Shown: in pieces, positions 9,337 through 21,485 of the stretch
How the letters are laid out: each line of letters starts with the position of its first letter
How positions within the stretch are numbered: position 1 is the first letter of the stretch
Assembly (NCBI RefSeq): GCF_027213965.1
Contig: NZ_JAPWGX010000003.1
Location: forward strand, 124,001 to 188,000
DNA length: 64,000 nt
Direction of reading: 5' to 3'
DNA from: Maritalea porphyrae
GTDB lineage: Bacteria; Pseudomonadota; Alphaproteobacteria; Rhizobiales; Devosiaceae
Position numbers and translations under genes: made by a program
Notes under the pieces: model-generated
Databases searched by the model: none
The model's input: only the letters and a program-made list of their open reading frames with translations
Told to the model about the DNA's origin: nothing

Positions 9337-10649
9337 TGCTCACCGATGCAATGACCGCACGATTGAAACCGCTGCAACCGGGTCGTTCCAGTCTAATTTC
9401 CGTACTTGATATTGGGTCCACAAAGATTTGTTGCATGGTCGCGCGCTTGACCCCTCGTGATGAGGGAAAGGCGTTGAAGGGTCGCACCCACAGCGCTGAG
9501 GTTTTGGGCTTTGCATACGGACCGTCTGCAGGTGTTAAAGGTGGGGTTGTGACCGATCTTGATCAAGCCGAACATGCCATTCGCTCGGTGGTTGGCATGG
9601 CCGAACGCAATGCAGGGGTTACGGTTCAGTCGGTTGTTGTCAATATTTCTGCTGGCCGTTTGGGCTCGGAAACATTTTCAGCCAGTGTGTCGTTGGACGG
9701 GCATGAAGTAGAAGATCGTGATCTAGAAAAGGTGCTGCGCACCGTCAATGACCGTTCGGTGCGCGATGACCGCGCTGTTTTGCACGCCTTACCGATTGGC
9801 TATTCGTTAGATGGGCACGCGGGTATCCGTGATCCGCGGGGTATGGTGGGGCAAACCCTTGGCGTTGATGTGTCGGTTGTCACCGCGGAAACACTTGCAA
9901 TGCGCAATGTTGAGTTGGTGTTAAACCGCTGCCATTTGCAGGTGCAAGCATTTATGGCAACACCCTACGCAAGTGGACTTTCTGCACTTGTGGATGATGA
10001 AGCTTCGCTTGGGGTTGCTGCAATTGATTTTGGTGGATCTACGACCACCTTGAGTGTCTTTAAAGATGGATACCTGGTCTATGCAGATGCCATTGCGGTT
10101 GGCGGGCACAATATAACCCTTGATATCGCGCGACAACTCTCTGTGAGTATTGAAGATGCAGAGCGGCTTAAAACGCTTTATACGAGTGTTCTGCCGGGGC
10201 AGAGTGATGAGCGCGATTTGGTGCCCATTCAGCCGGTTGGGTCCGAAGAAAATGAAGCACCTACTCAAATTCCACGCGCAACTTTAACCCGGATCGTGCG
10301 TCCGCGGGTTGAAGAAATTCTTACTGTTCTGCGCGATCGCATGGTGGCAACTGGCATGATGGATGTTTGTGGCCGCAGGTTTGTTTTAACGGGCGGCGCC
10401 AGTGAATTGGCTGGCTTGTCCGAACTGGCGCGACGCATCTTGGCGCGTAATGTGCGCCAGGGGAGGCCACTTGGTGTTGGCAATCTTCCCGCTGTTGCCA
10501 AAGGGCCTGCATTTTCGACCGTTGTGGGCATGTTGATTTACCCGCAAGTGTGTGAATTGGAGTATGTAGAGCCCGTAGCGCAACGCAAACTCACCGGCAC
10601 AGATGGCTATTTTGCGCGGATCGGAAATTGGCTCCGCACCAGTTTTTAA
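9336..10649 (+). CDS. ftsA: FtsA, actin-like division protein
   Basis: 437 residues, actin/Hsp70 fold. The phosphate-1 loop VLDIGSTKICC is near residue 24, the phosphate-2 loop IDFGGSTTTLSVF in the middle and the adenosine motif LTGGASELAGL near the C-terminus. The last residues (ARIGNWLRTSF) form the expected amphipathic membrane-targeting helix. FtsA tethers FtsZ to the membrane. Start overlaps the ftsQ stop by one base (TAATG). A 132-base gap separates it from ftsZ. Confidence 0.96.
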   Translation: MLTDAMTARLKPLQPGRSSLISVLDIGSTKICCMVARLTPRDEGKALKGRTHSAEVLGFAYGPSAGVKGGVVTDLDQAEHAIRSVVGMAERNAGVTVQSVVVNISAGRLGSETFSASVSLDGHEVEDRDLEKVLRTVNDRSVRDDRAVLHALPIGYSLDGHAGIRDPRGMVGQTLGVDVSVVTAETLAMRNVELVLNRCHLQVQAFMATPYASGLSALVDDEASLGVAAIDFGGSTTTLSVFKDGYLVYADAIAVGGHNITLDIARQLSVSIEDAERLKTLYTSVLPGQSDERDLVPIQPVGSEENEAPTQIPRATLTRIVRPRVEEILTVLRDRMVATGMMDVCGRRFVLTGGASELAGLSELARRILARNVRQGRPLGVGNLPAVAKGPAFSTVVGMLIYPQVCELEYVEPVAQRKLTGTDGYFARIGNWLRTSF

Positions 10650-10781
10650 GGTATCGTTAAGCTAAACACTTTGTTTAATAAGGCGAAAATGTAACGCAAT
10701 TTGCATTAAACTTTATGAAAATGGTCCAAATGTTAGGGATGACTTAACGATCTAAGCGTAATTCTGGAGTTCAGGAGCACA
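10650..10781 (+). promoter_or_regulatory. ftsA-ftsZ intergenic region with CtrA-like site
   Basis: AT-rich 132-base leader before ftsZ. At 10733-10747 it holds TTAG-N7-TTAA, one base off the CtrA consensus TTAA-N7-TTAA known from alphaproteobacteria. An inverted pair CGTTAAG / CTTAACG flanks the region (about 10655 and 10743). The Shine-Dalgarno AGGAG is at 10773-10777. In other alphaproteobacteria ftsZ has its own cell-cycle-controlled promoters; here that role is inferred. Confidence 0.5.
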
Positions 10782-12425
10782 ATGGGGCCAGAAATGAGCA
10801 TCAAACTTCAAATTCCAGATATTCACGAACTCAAGCCACGCATTACCGTATTTGGTGTTGGTGGGGCCGGCGGAAACGCCGTCAACAATATGATCGATTC
10901 CGGCCTTGAAGGTGTGGAATTTGTTGTAGCCAACACAGATGCGCAAGCACTGGCACTCTCCAAAGCACAACGCGTTGTGCAGCTTGGTGTAGGGGTTACC
11001 GAGGGTCTAGGCGCAGGTTCGCACCCAGAAGTAGGGCGAGCAGCTGCCGAAGAAACAATTGACGAGATCAACGACCATCTTAGCGGATCGCACATGGCGT
11101 TTATTACCGCTGGTATGGGCGGTGGCACGGGAACGGGCGCAGCGCCTGTTGTGGCCCGCGCAGCTCGCGAGCAAGGCATTCTGACGGTTGGTGTTGTAAC
11201 CAAGCCGTTCCAGTTTGAAGGCGCGCGCCGTATGCGCCTTGCCGACGATGGTATTGATGAATTGCATCGCCACGTCGACACGCTCATCGTGATTCCAAAC
11301 CAAAATCTTTTCCGCGTCGCCAACGATAAAACGACATTCGCTGATGCGTTTACTATGGCAGACGAGGTGCTCTTTTCCGGTGTTGCTTGCATCACCGATT
11401 TGATGGTCAAAGAAGGCCTTATCAACCTTGATTTTGCTGATGTTCGTGCCGTTATGCGCGGTATGGGCAAAGCCATGATGGGTACTGGTGAAGCTGAGGG
11501 CGAAGATCGTGCACGTCACGCTGCTGAAGCAGCAATTGCAAATCCATTGTTGGACGATGTGTCCATGCAAGGTGCGCGCGGCTTGTTGATTTCGATCACC
11601 GGCGGTAGCGATTTGACCCTTTATGAAGTTGATGAAGCGGCAAGCCGTATTCGCGAAGAAGTCGATTCTGATGCGAACATCATTCTTGGTGCAACGTTCG
11701 ATGATAGCTTGGATGGTAAAATCCGGGTGTCTGTTGTTGCTACAGGTACGGATGCCGCTATGGTGCAGGCAATGGATCCTGTGAAGCCAAACGCTGATCG
11801 TGCCATTCACATCAAGCGCGAAGTAAAGGCCTCTGAGCCTGTTGCTGAAACACCTAAAATGGAAGCGCCTGCGCCAAGCCCTGTTGATGAGTTGGATGCA
11901 GCAATGCAGCAAGCTGTCAATAAAGCGCTTGAAGAAGGGCATGCCCATCTCGCCAAAGAGAGCGACGTTACTGTTGAGCCCTACATTCCGGTTGCAGAGC
12001 CTGTGCAGGCTGAACTTGAAGATCGGCCTCGTGTGAACGATGTTGAACCCGTAAAGACATATGTGCCTCAATCTGCACAGCGTCCAACAGGTCCACGCCG
12101 TATGCCTCGTGCTGACGAACTGCCAACGCCTGCGCGTGAAGCGGTTGCGCAAGCACAGTCGCCTGAAGCAGAACCCAGAAACGCCCGTGCATTGTTCCGT
12201 CGCTTGGCCAGCAATGTTGGTTTGCAAACAAAAGGCGACGATGTTGCGCCAGTGTCTGCGGATGACGCAGCTGCCCGCAGCGCAGTGGAAGCCAGTGCGC
12301 CAAGCCGTCGGGTTGAAACACCCGGTGCAAAAGGAAATTTGGATCGTTCTGGTCGCCCTGTACCTGCGGATGCACCGAAAAAAGAACAACTTGAAATTCC
12401 AAGTTTCTTGAAACGTCACGGTTAA
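10782..12425 (+). CDS. ftsZ: FtsZ, tubulin-like division GTPase
   Basis: 547 residues. The tubulin signature GGGTGTG is at 113-119, preceded by [11 protein letters not shown]. The GTPase and polymerisation domains end near residue 325, followed by an unusually long, Ala/Pro/Glu-rich, probably disordered linker of roughly 200 residues, then the conserved tail IPSFLKRHG that binds FtsA. Such long linkers are common in alphaproteobacteria. ATG 10782 is 4 bases from AGGAG; a second in-frame ATG at 10794 is also possible. Confidence 0.97.
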   Translation: MGPEMSIKLQIPDIHELKPRITVFGVGGAGGNAVNNMIDSGLEGVEFVVANTDAQALALSKAQRVVQLGVGVTEGLGAGSHPEVGRAAAEETIDEINDHLSGSHMAFITAGMGGGTGTGAAPVVARAAREQGILTVGVVTKPFQFEGARRMRLADDGIDELHRHVDTLIVIPNQNLFRVANDKTTFADAFTMADEVLFSGVACITDLMVKEGLINLDFADVRAVMRGMGKAMMGTGEAEGEDRARHAAEAAIANPLLDDVSMQGARGLLISITGGSDLTLYEVDEAASRIREEVDSDANIILGATFDDSLDGKIRVSVVATGTDAAMVQAMDPVKPNADRAIHIKREVKASEPVAETPKMEAPAPSPVDELDAAMQQAVNKALEEGHAHLAKESDVTVEPYIPVAEPVQAELEDRPRVNDVEPVKTYVPQSAQRPTGPRRMPRADELPTPAREAVAQAQSPEAEPRNARALFRRLASNVGLQTKGDDVAPVSADDAAARSAVEASAPSRRVETPGAKGNLDRSGRPVPADAPKKEQLEIPSFLKRHG

Positions 12426-12444
12426 AAAAATCGAGATTTTTATA

Positions 12445-12487
12445 AAAAAGCACCCGGCGCGGCTTTCGCGTCGGGTGTTTTTTGTTT
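12445..12487 (+). terminator. Rho-independent terminator after ftsZ
   Basis: An 11-bp GC-rich stem (12451-12461 with 12467-12477, one G-T pair) with a GCTTT loop is followed by TTTTTT. It closes the mur-fts operon, so lpxC needs its own promoter. Confidence 0.93.
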
Positions 12488-12543
12488 ACTAGTACGAAAA
12501 AAGAGGCGGCGCGCTCGGGGCGTGAGATGCTGGGGTTATAAGT

Positions 12544-13500
12544 ATGAAGAGACTTGCCACCAAACAGTGCACTATTGCTGAAGCACTGAGTTTTACGGGG
12601 ATTGGCGTACATAATGGGCTGCCGTCTAGCCTGATTATCCAGCCTGCTGCCGTAGATAGTGGTTATTCTATTTGCCGCAAATTTGAAGATGGGCGTCTTT
12701 CGGAGGCGTTCCCTCTTGTGCATGATCGTGTTGCGCGTACCTATCTTTGTACGGCTGTGGATCTTGGCGACGCTGGTACAATCTCAATGATTGAACACGT
12801 GGTTTCTGCCCTTTCTGGTCTTGGAATCGACAATGCTTTGCTTGTGGTCGATGGTCCAGAGTGCCCTGTTTTGGACGGCAGTGCTGCCCATTATGTGCAG
12901 GCAATAATCGAAACTGGATTAGTTGTTCAGCCCGCCGAAAAGAAATTTATCAAAATCAAACGTTCCATTCTTGTGCGCTCGAACGATGCCTTTGCAGCGC
13001 TTGAGCCCTATAATGGGCGCGCGTTTGATGTTGAGATTGATTTTGAAAATGACGTCATTGGACGTCAACGGATGATTTTTGATTGGACGCCTGCAAAATA
13101 TGCGAGCGATGTTTCTACTGCGCGTACTTTTGGCTTTTTGCGTGATGCGAAAATCCTACGTCAGGCAGGCTACGCGCTTGGGTCTTCTTTGGAAAATTCC
13201 ATCGCCGTTGACGATGACAAAATCATGAATTCTGGCGAACTTCGGTTTGAAGATGAATTTGTGCGCCACAAGCTGCTCGATGCCGTGGGCGACCTGGCGC
13301 TAGCGGGCATGCCAATTTACGGCAAGTTCCGCTCCTACAAGGGCGGGCACGGTCTCAATGCCTTGGTGCTCAATGGTCTTTTTGCCAGTGAGCAAAACTA
13401 TGAAATTGTTAATGCTGAAAACTTGCCATTAGAATTTGACGCGCTGGAAGATATGCCTTTGGGGTTATCCTCACAAGGTTACATTCGTTCAGTTGGCTAA
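12544..13500 (+). CDS. lpxC: LpxC, UDP-3-O-acyl-GlcNAc deacetylase
   Basis: 318 residues. This zinc enzyme commits UDP-3-O-acyl-GlcNAc to lipid A synthesis. Zinc ligands fit the family: EH in MIEHVVSALSGLGIDN and H..D in RHKLLDAVGDL. GGHGLNAL matches the C-terminal catalytic histidine region. GGGG at 12533-12536 is a suitable ribosome-binding site for the ATG. It stands alone after the ftsZ terminator, a common arrangement in alphaproteobacteria. In Gram-negatives LpxC is often degraded by FtsH, whose modulators hflKC lie at 42434. Confidence 0.96.
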   Translation: MKRLATKQCTIAEALSFTGIGVHNGLPSSLIIQPAAVDSGYSICRKFEDGRLSEAFPLVHDRVARTYLCTAVDLGDAGTISMIEHVVSALSGLGIDNALLVVDGPECPVLDGSAAHYVQAIIETGLVVQPAEKKFIKIKRSILVRSNDAFAALEPYNGRAFDVEIDFENDVIGRQRMIFDWTPAKYASDVSTARTFGFLRDAKILRQAGYALGSSLENSIAVDDDKIMNSGELRFEDEFVRHKLLDAVGDLALAGMPIYGKFRSYKGGHGLNALVLNGLFASEQNYEIVNAENLPLEFDALEDMPLGLSSQGYIRSVG

Positions 13501-13598
13501 TATCACACATTGTGCCATAGTTTCGTTCGTTTTGCCGTATAGTTGCAAGTCGACAAAGAGTTGGTGCCGTGCTTTTGAAGTGAAGGCGTTTATTGGGT

Positions 13599-14438
13599 AT
13601 GGGAAATACGAAGATGTTGCGTACACTTAGGACTTCATTTCAGTTCGTTTTGATTGCCGTTTTGGCCGTTTCTCTTTCTGCTTGTGCGGGTTTTAACCTT
13701 TTTGGCGAAAAGAAAATCGTTGAAGAGGATATCATTCCTGCAGAAGAGCTTTACGACAAAGCGATCCTGCAGGTAGAAAATCAGCGCTATCTTTCAGCGC
13801 AAAAGACTTTTGATAAGCTGGAGCGCCAACACCCATATTCTGAGTACTCAGAGCGTTCACGTTTGATGACCGTTTATATTAACGCGCGGACTGGCCGATA
13901 TGAAAAGACCATTCTTGCGGCTGATCGGTTCCTGGCTCTTTATCCTTCGTCAGAGGATGCTCCTTATGCGATGTATATGAAGGGCGCAGCGCAATATAAT
14001 CAAATGAAAGACATCACGCGCGACCAGCAAACCGCAGAAGATGCAATTTCTACTTTCCAAACGATTATCAATAATTACCCGGGTTCTCGCTATGCGAAGG
14101 ACGCAAAAGAGCGGATTTTGATCGCTAAGGATCAACTTGCTGGCAAAGAAATGTCGGTTGGTCGCTATTATCTTGGCAACAATAATTACACAGCGGCAAT
14201 CAATCGTTTCAGAACGGTTGTTGAGGACCATCAAACGTCAACCCATGTGGAAGAAGCATTGTTGCGTTTGACTGAGAGTTACTTGGCACTTGGTCTGGTG
14301 AATGAGGCGAAAACTGCAGCAGCTGTTTTGGGCCACAATTATCCTTCTAGCCAATGGTATGAAGATGCTTATAAGCTTTTGCAAAAACAGGGCCTGGCCC
14401 CTGAAGTTGCTGAAGGCAATTGGTTATCAGATCGCTAG
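13599..14438 (+). CDS. bamD: BamD (ComL), outer-membrane assembly lipoprotein
   Basis: About 279 residues. A signal peptide with lipobox LSAC places the lipidated Cys at about residue 29. TPR repeats follow (AEELYDKA, SAQKTFDKLERQHPYS, AAINRFRTVVEDH). BamD is part of the BAM complex that inserts beta-barrel proteins. Start uncertain: TTG 13593 has the best spacing to GAAGG (13582-13586), ATG 13599 is next and ATG 13614 gives the most typical signal peptide. recN follows. Confidence 0.93.
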   Translation: MGNTKMLRTLRTSFQFVLIAVLAVSLSACAGFNLFGEKKIVEEDIIPAEELYDKAILQVENQRYLSAQKTFDKLERQHPYSEYSERSRLMTVYINARTGRYEKTILAADRFLALYPSSEDAPYAMYMKGAAQYNQMKDITRDQQTAEDAISTFQTIINNYPGSRYAKDAKERILIAKDQLAGKEMSVGRYYLGNNNYTAAINRFRTVVEDHQTSTHVEEALLRLTESYLALGLVNEAKTAAAVLGHNYPSSQWYEDAYKLLQKQGLAPEVAEGNWLSDR

Positions 14439-14471
14439 ACAGAACGCGCAATTTGTGATGGATTCCGTGGC

Positions 14472-18260
<3,789 letters not shown>

Positions 18261-18319
18261 ATTTATCATGTGCAATTTTGTCCAAGACGGTTTTGCTGTC
18301 TTGGGATAGTCTTTGCACC

Positions 18320-19182
18320 ATGGAGATGATTTCGCAACAAGATGCCACAAACATGGAGCTAGAGCAGGGGGAGCGCGCCAAATTTTGGCGCGAGGAAACC
18401 TATGACAGTTTGGAATGCCTTAAGGCGACCTTTTTACGGCACGAGTTTTCACCCCACACGCATGACACATTTGTAATTGGTGCGGTTGTTTCAGGCTATC
18501 AGCGGCACAAATTGAAGGGGGCCGAGTCAGTTGGTGGCCCGGGTTCGGTCTTCATGTTGAACCCCGAAGATGTGCATGATGGCCGTCCGATGGAGCAGGG
18601 TTACAGCTATCGTATGTTTTATCCTTCGGTGAGACTGATGGATGAAATCGCTGCTGAATTGCCCCGCGCGCGTCAATCTGGTTCGTTGTTTTTCCGCGAG
18701 CTCATGTGTAGTGACAAGAATATTGCTGCAGGGCTCATCGCTGCCCATGACGTGCTTGAAAACAGCAAAGACCCGCTTGAAAAAGATGAAGCACTTTTCG
18801 CTCGTTTGGCGCGCTTGTGGAGCGATATGGTAGCTGGTCCACCAGTGTTTTGGAAAAGCGCGAACCAAAAGCCATTGAGCGGGTTTGCGAATATATGCAT
18901 GCCCATTTTGGTGAGGAATTGAACCTTGTGATGTTGGCCAATGTTGCCGGGATGAGCCGTGCCTATTTTGTGCGCCTATTCGCCAAACATATGAACCAAA
19001 CGCCCCACAGCTATCTTACCGATATTCGGGTGCGGGCTGCCCGCAAAATGCTTCACGAAGGGCAAGACCCAATGGGTGTGGCTATTGAATGCGGGTTCTT
19101 TGATCAATCTCACCTCAACCGGCATTTTAAACGCCGTATTGGCACCACCCCTGGTGCATACAAAAACATGCATGCGCACTAA
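18320..19182 (+). pseudogene. AraC-family regulator, frameshifted
   Basis: The N-terminal cupin part (ATG 18320, frame 2, HTHDTFVIGAVVSG, NPEDVHDGRP) runs to a TGA at 18920-18922. The C-terminal double helix-turn-helix (frame 1, VCEYMHAHFGEELNL to GTTPGAYK) runs to 19182. The shift lies between about 18835 and 18870 and fits loss of a single base. No canonical slippery heptamer is visible. It is either a recent pseudogene or a sequencing error. AraC regulators of this type often precede azlCD, which follow here. Confidence 0.8.
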
Positions 19183-19222
19183 TTGCATCTGATTGCTGGG
19201 TGGCACGCCCTTGGAGAGAAAA

Positions 19223-19942
19223 ATGAGTGTTTCTGGATCAGCTTTGACGCGCCGAAGTGATTTTTCTGATGGGCTTCGTGCCATTGCACCATTGGTGGTT
19301 GCGGCATTTCCCATCGCTTTGGTGTTTGGCGCTTTGGCGGCGCAAAAAGGGCTGTCGCCTTTTGAAACCATGTTGATGAGTAGCGTGGTTTTTGCCGGTG
19401 GTTCGCAATTTGTGGCAATTGATTTTTGGGCCACGCCGGTGCCTTGGGTCGCTATCACCATCAGCGCTTTGTTGGTCAATATACGCCACGTCTTGATGAG
19501 TGCATCATTGGGCGCAAAAACCAAACAGATGGGCTTTGGTTGGCAGTTGATTGCCTTTGGGTTTTTGGCTGACGAAGTTTGGGCGCTCTCTGAACATCGC
19601 GCGCGAAAACAAGGCACTAGCTTTGCTTTCATGATGGGATTGGCCATACCATTTTACGTTAATTGGCTTGTGATGACCGGGGTTGGGGCCAGTTTGGGCA
19701 CTCTGTTGGCTGATCTTGACCCGGCCAAATGGGGCTTTGATTTTGCGTTCCCGGCGATCTTTATTGGCTTGATTATGGGGTTTTGGCAGGGCCAAAAAAC
19801 AGGTGTTATTTTGGGCGCTAGCGGGGTGGCCGCAATTGCGTGCAAAGCCTTTGTACCCGGCGCTTGGTACATTGCGGCAGGGGCCGTTGCTGGCGTTTTG
19901 GTCGCCGCGGTTTTAGCCGATCCTGAAAGTTTGGAGGCATAG
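19223..19942 (+). CDS. azlC: AzlC family branched-chain amino acid exporter, large subunit
   Basis: About 239 residues with several membrane helices. Family features include GLRAIAPLVVAAFPIALVFG and VFAGGSQFVA near the N-terminus. AzlC with AzlD forms an exporter of branched-chain amino acids or analogues, by analogy to Bacillus AzlCD and YgaZH. ATG 19223 follows GGAGAG (19213-19218); an in-frame TTG at 19193 is less likely. azlD follows after 3 bases, and the broken AraC gene upstream was probably its regulator. Confidence 0.9.
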   Translation: MSVSGSALTRRSDFSDGLRAIAPLVVAAFPIALVFGALAAQKGLSPFETMLMSSVVFAGGSQFVAIDFWATPVPWVAITISALLVNIRHVLMSASLGAKTKQMGFGWQLIAFGFLADEVWALSEHRARKQGTSFAFMMGLAIPFYVNWLVMTGVGASLGTLLADLDPAKWGFDFAFPAIFIGLIMGFWQGQKTGVILGASGVAAIACKAFVPGAWYIAAGAVAGVLVAAVLADPESLEA

Positions 19943-19945
19943 ATC

Positions 19946-20266
19946 ATGGAAGCATTTTTTCAAACAGATCCTCTGACTTTATTGGCCATTCTTGGCATGG
20001 GTGTCGCTACCTATTTGACCCGTATTTCGGGCCTTGTTCTGGTGCGGTATATCGACCTTAAGGGGCGCACCCGTGCGGCTTTGGAGGCGGTGCCTGTGGC
20101 GGTTTTAATGTCTGTTATTGCCCCTACAGTTTTAGCAACCGGACCAGCAGAAACAGCAGCGGCTGTGGTGACTATGCTTGCGGCATTTCGCCTGCCTTTA
20201 CTTGGGGTTGTGGCGGTAGGTGTTGTTTCTGTGGCGCTATTTCGGGCGGCACTTGGATTGCTTTAA
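19946..20266 (+). CDS. azlD: AzlD family transporter small subunit
   Basis: 106 residues, four predicted membrane helices, with the typical TYLTRISGLVLVRY start and an AVLMSVIAPTVLA segment. It is the small partner of AzlC, three bases upstream. Its TAA overlaps the chrA stop on the other strand. Confidence 0.88.
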   Translation: MEAFFQTDPLTLLAILGMGVATYLTRISGLVLVRYIDLKGRTRAALEAVPVAVLMSVIAPTVLATGPAETAAAVVTMLAAFRLPLLGVVAVGVVSVALFRAALGLL

Positions 20267-21450
20267 AGCATACCCAGCAAAGAGCCGACAATTGCGCCAA
20301 CCAGCACCATCAACCAAGGCGGAACTTTCCACTTGGTGAGCAGAACAAAAGCCATCGCAACAAGCGCGAAATCGAGCGGGTTGAGCACCGTGCTTTGCCA
20401 AATGGGTGAGAAAAACGCAGCACCCAAAAGCCCCACCACAGCGGCGTTTGCGCCGGATAGAAGTGATTTTGCGGCATGCATTGTTCTGAATTTTTGCCAG
20501 TAAGGCATAATGGCATAAACCAATAGAAAACCTGGCAGGAATATCGCGATGGTGGCGATGATTGCATTGAAGATTGCGTCGGGAAATGGTGCGCTTGCTG
20601 CGCCCAAAAAGGCGGCAAAACTAAAGATGGGGCCCGGCACGGCTTGGGTCATGCCATATCCTGCTAAGAAACTGTCTTTATTGACAATTCCAGTGGCGAC
20701 GACTTCGGTTTCAAGCAAGGGCAACACCACATGGCCGCCACCAAAAACCAGTGCGCCCGCACGATAAAAACTGTCAAAAAGCTCGAGCCGCAAGTCGGTC
20801 GTATTTTGGGCCAAAATAGGCAATCCGAACAGTAGAACTACAAAAATAATCAGCGCTGAATTTGCCGCTGAAACGGGGATAAGTAGGGGTGAAACATGCT
20901 CATTTGGTTCGCTTTGAACCGATTTGATCGCGAAACGTCCCAAAATTGCGCCAAAAAGGATGGCTGCAATTTGGCCGAGCGGCCCGACGACGATTGTGAC
21001 GATCAAGAGGGATAAAATGGCGATGGTTGCTGTTGTGCGGGTGTTGCATAGGGAAAGTGACATGCCCAAAATCGCTTGGGCGACTACAGCGGTTGCCACA
21101 AGTTTTAGCCCATGGATGAGACCTGTGCCAAAGAGTGCCGAAAGTGTGTCAGCAAACAGCGCAAACAGGACCAAAAACACAGCGGACGGCAAAGTGAATG
21201 CGGTGAATGCCGCTAGGCCGCCCAGCAGTCCGCCACGCTGAAGACCTAAAGCAAAACCGACTTGTGAACTTGAAGGCCCAGGCAGAAACTGGCACAGCGC
21301 CACCAAATCTGCATAGGCGCTTTCGGATAGCCATTTGCGCTTGGTAACAAATTCTGCGCGAAAAAAGCTCATGTGTGCCACCGGCCCACCAAAGGAGGTG
21401 AGGCCAAGTTTTGTAAAGGCGGCGAATATTTCAGGAAGCGGGCGTGACAT
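20263..21450 (-). CDS. chrA: ChrA-type chromate transporter
   Basis: About 395 residues from ATG 21450. Two homologous CHR halves: the N-terminal half has FTKLGLTSFGGPVAHM and QFLPGPSSSQVGFALG, the second has FYRAGALVFGGGHVVLPLLE and TQAVPGPIFSFAAFLG. This long-chain form is a membrane exporter, chromate being the best-known substrate. AGGAG lies 10 bases before the ATG; a longer reading to 21516 overlaps the upstream gene and is unlikely. It lies 35 bases downstream of the aminopeptidase gene. Confidence 0.92.
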   Translation of the reverse strand: MSRPLPEIFAAFTKLGLTSFGGPVAHMSFFRAEFVTKRKWLSESAYADLVALCQFLPGPSSSQVGFALGLQRGGLLGGLAAFTAFTLPSAVFLVLFALFADTLSALFGTGLIHGLKLVATAVVAQAILGMSLSLCNTRTTATIAILSLLIVTIVVGPLGQIAAILFGAILGRFAIKSVQSEPNEHVSPLLIPVSAANSALIIFVVLLFGLPILAQNTTDLRLELFDSFYRAGALVFGGGHVVLPLLETEVVATGIVNKDSFLAGYGMTQAVPGPIFSFAAFLGAASAPFPDAIFNAIIATIAIFLPGFLLVYAIMPYWQKFRTMHAAKSLLSGANAAVVGLLGAAFFSPIWQSTVLNPLDFALVAMAFVLLTKWKVPPWLMVLVGAIVGSLLGML

Positions 21451-21485
21451 TAGGTAGTTTCTCCTTTGGCCACGCCACGATTTGC

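Noticed and set aside
11007-12419. 470-codon open frame on the minus strand opposite ftsZ
   Set aside because: Antisense shadow of a well-supported FtsZ gene; composition is rich in Arg, His, Phe and Cys, with no family match.
18830-18870. Programmed -1 frameshift in the AraC gene
   Set aside because: No X-XXY-YYZ slippery heptamer in the reading frame and no clear downstream hairpin; mutation or sequence error is simpler.
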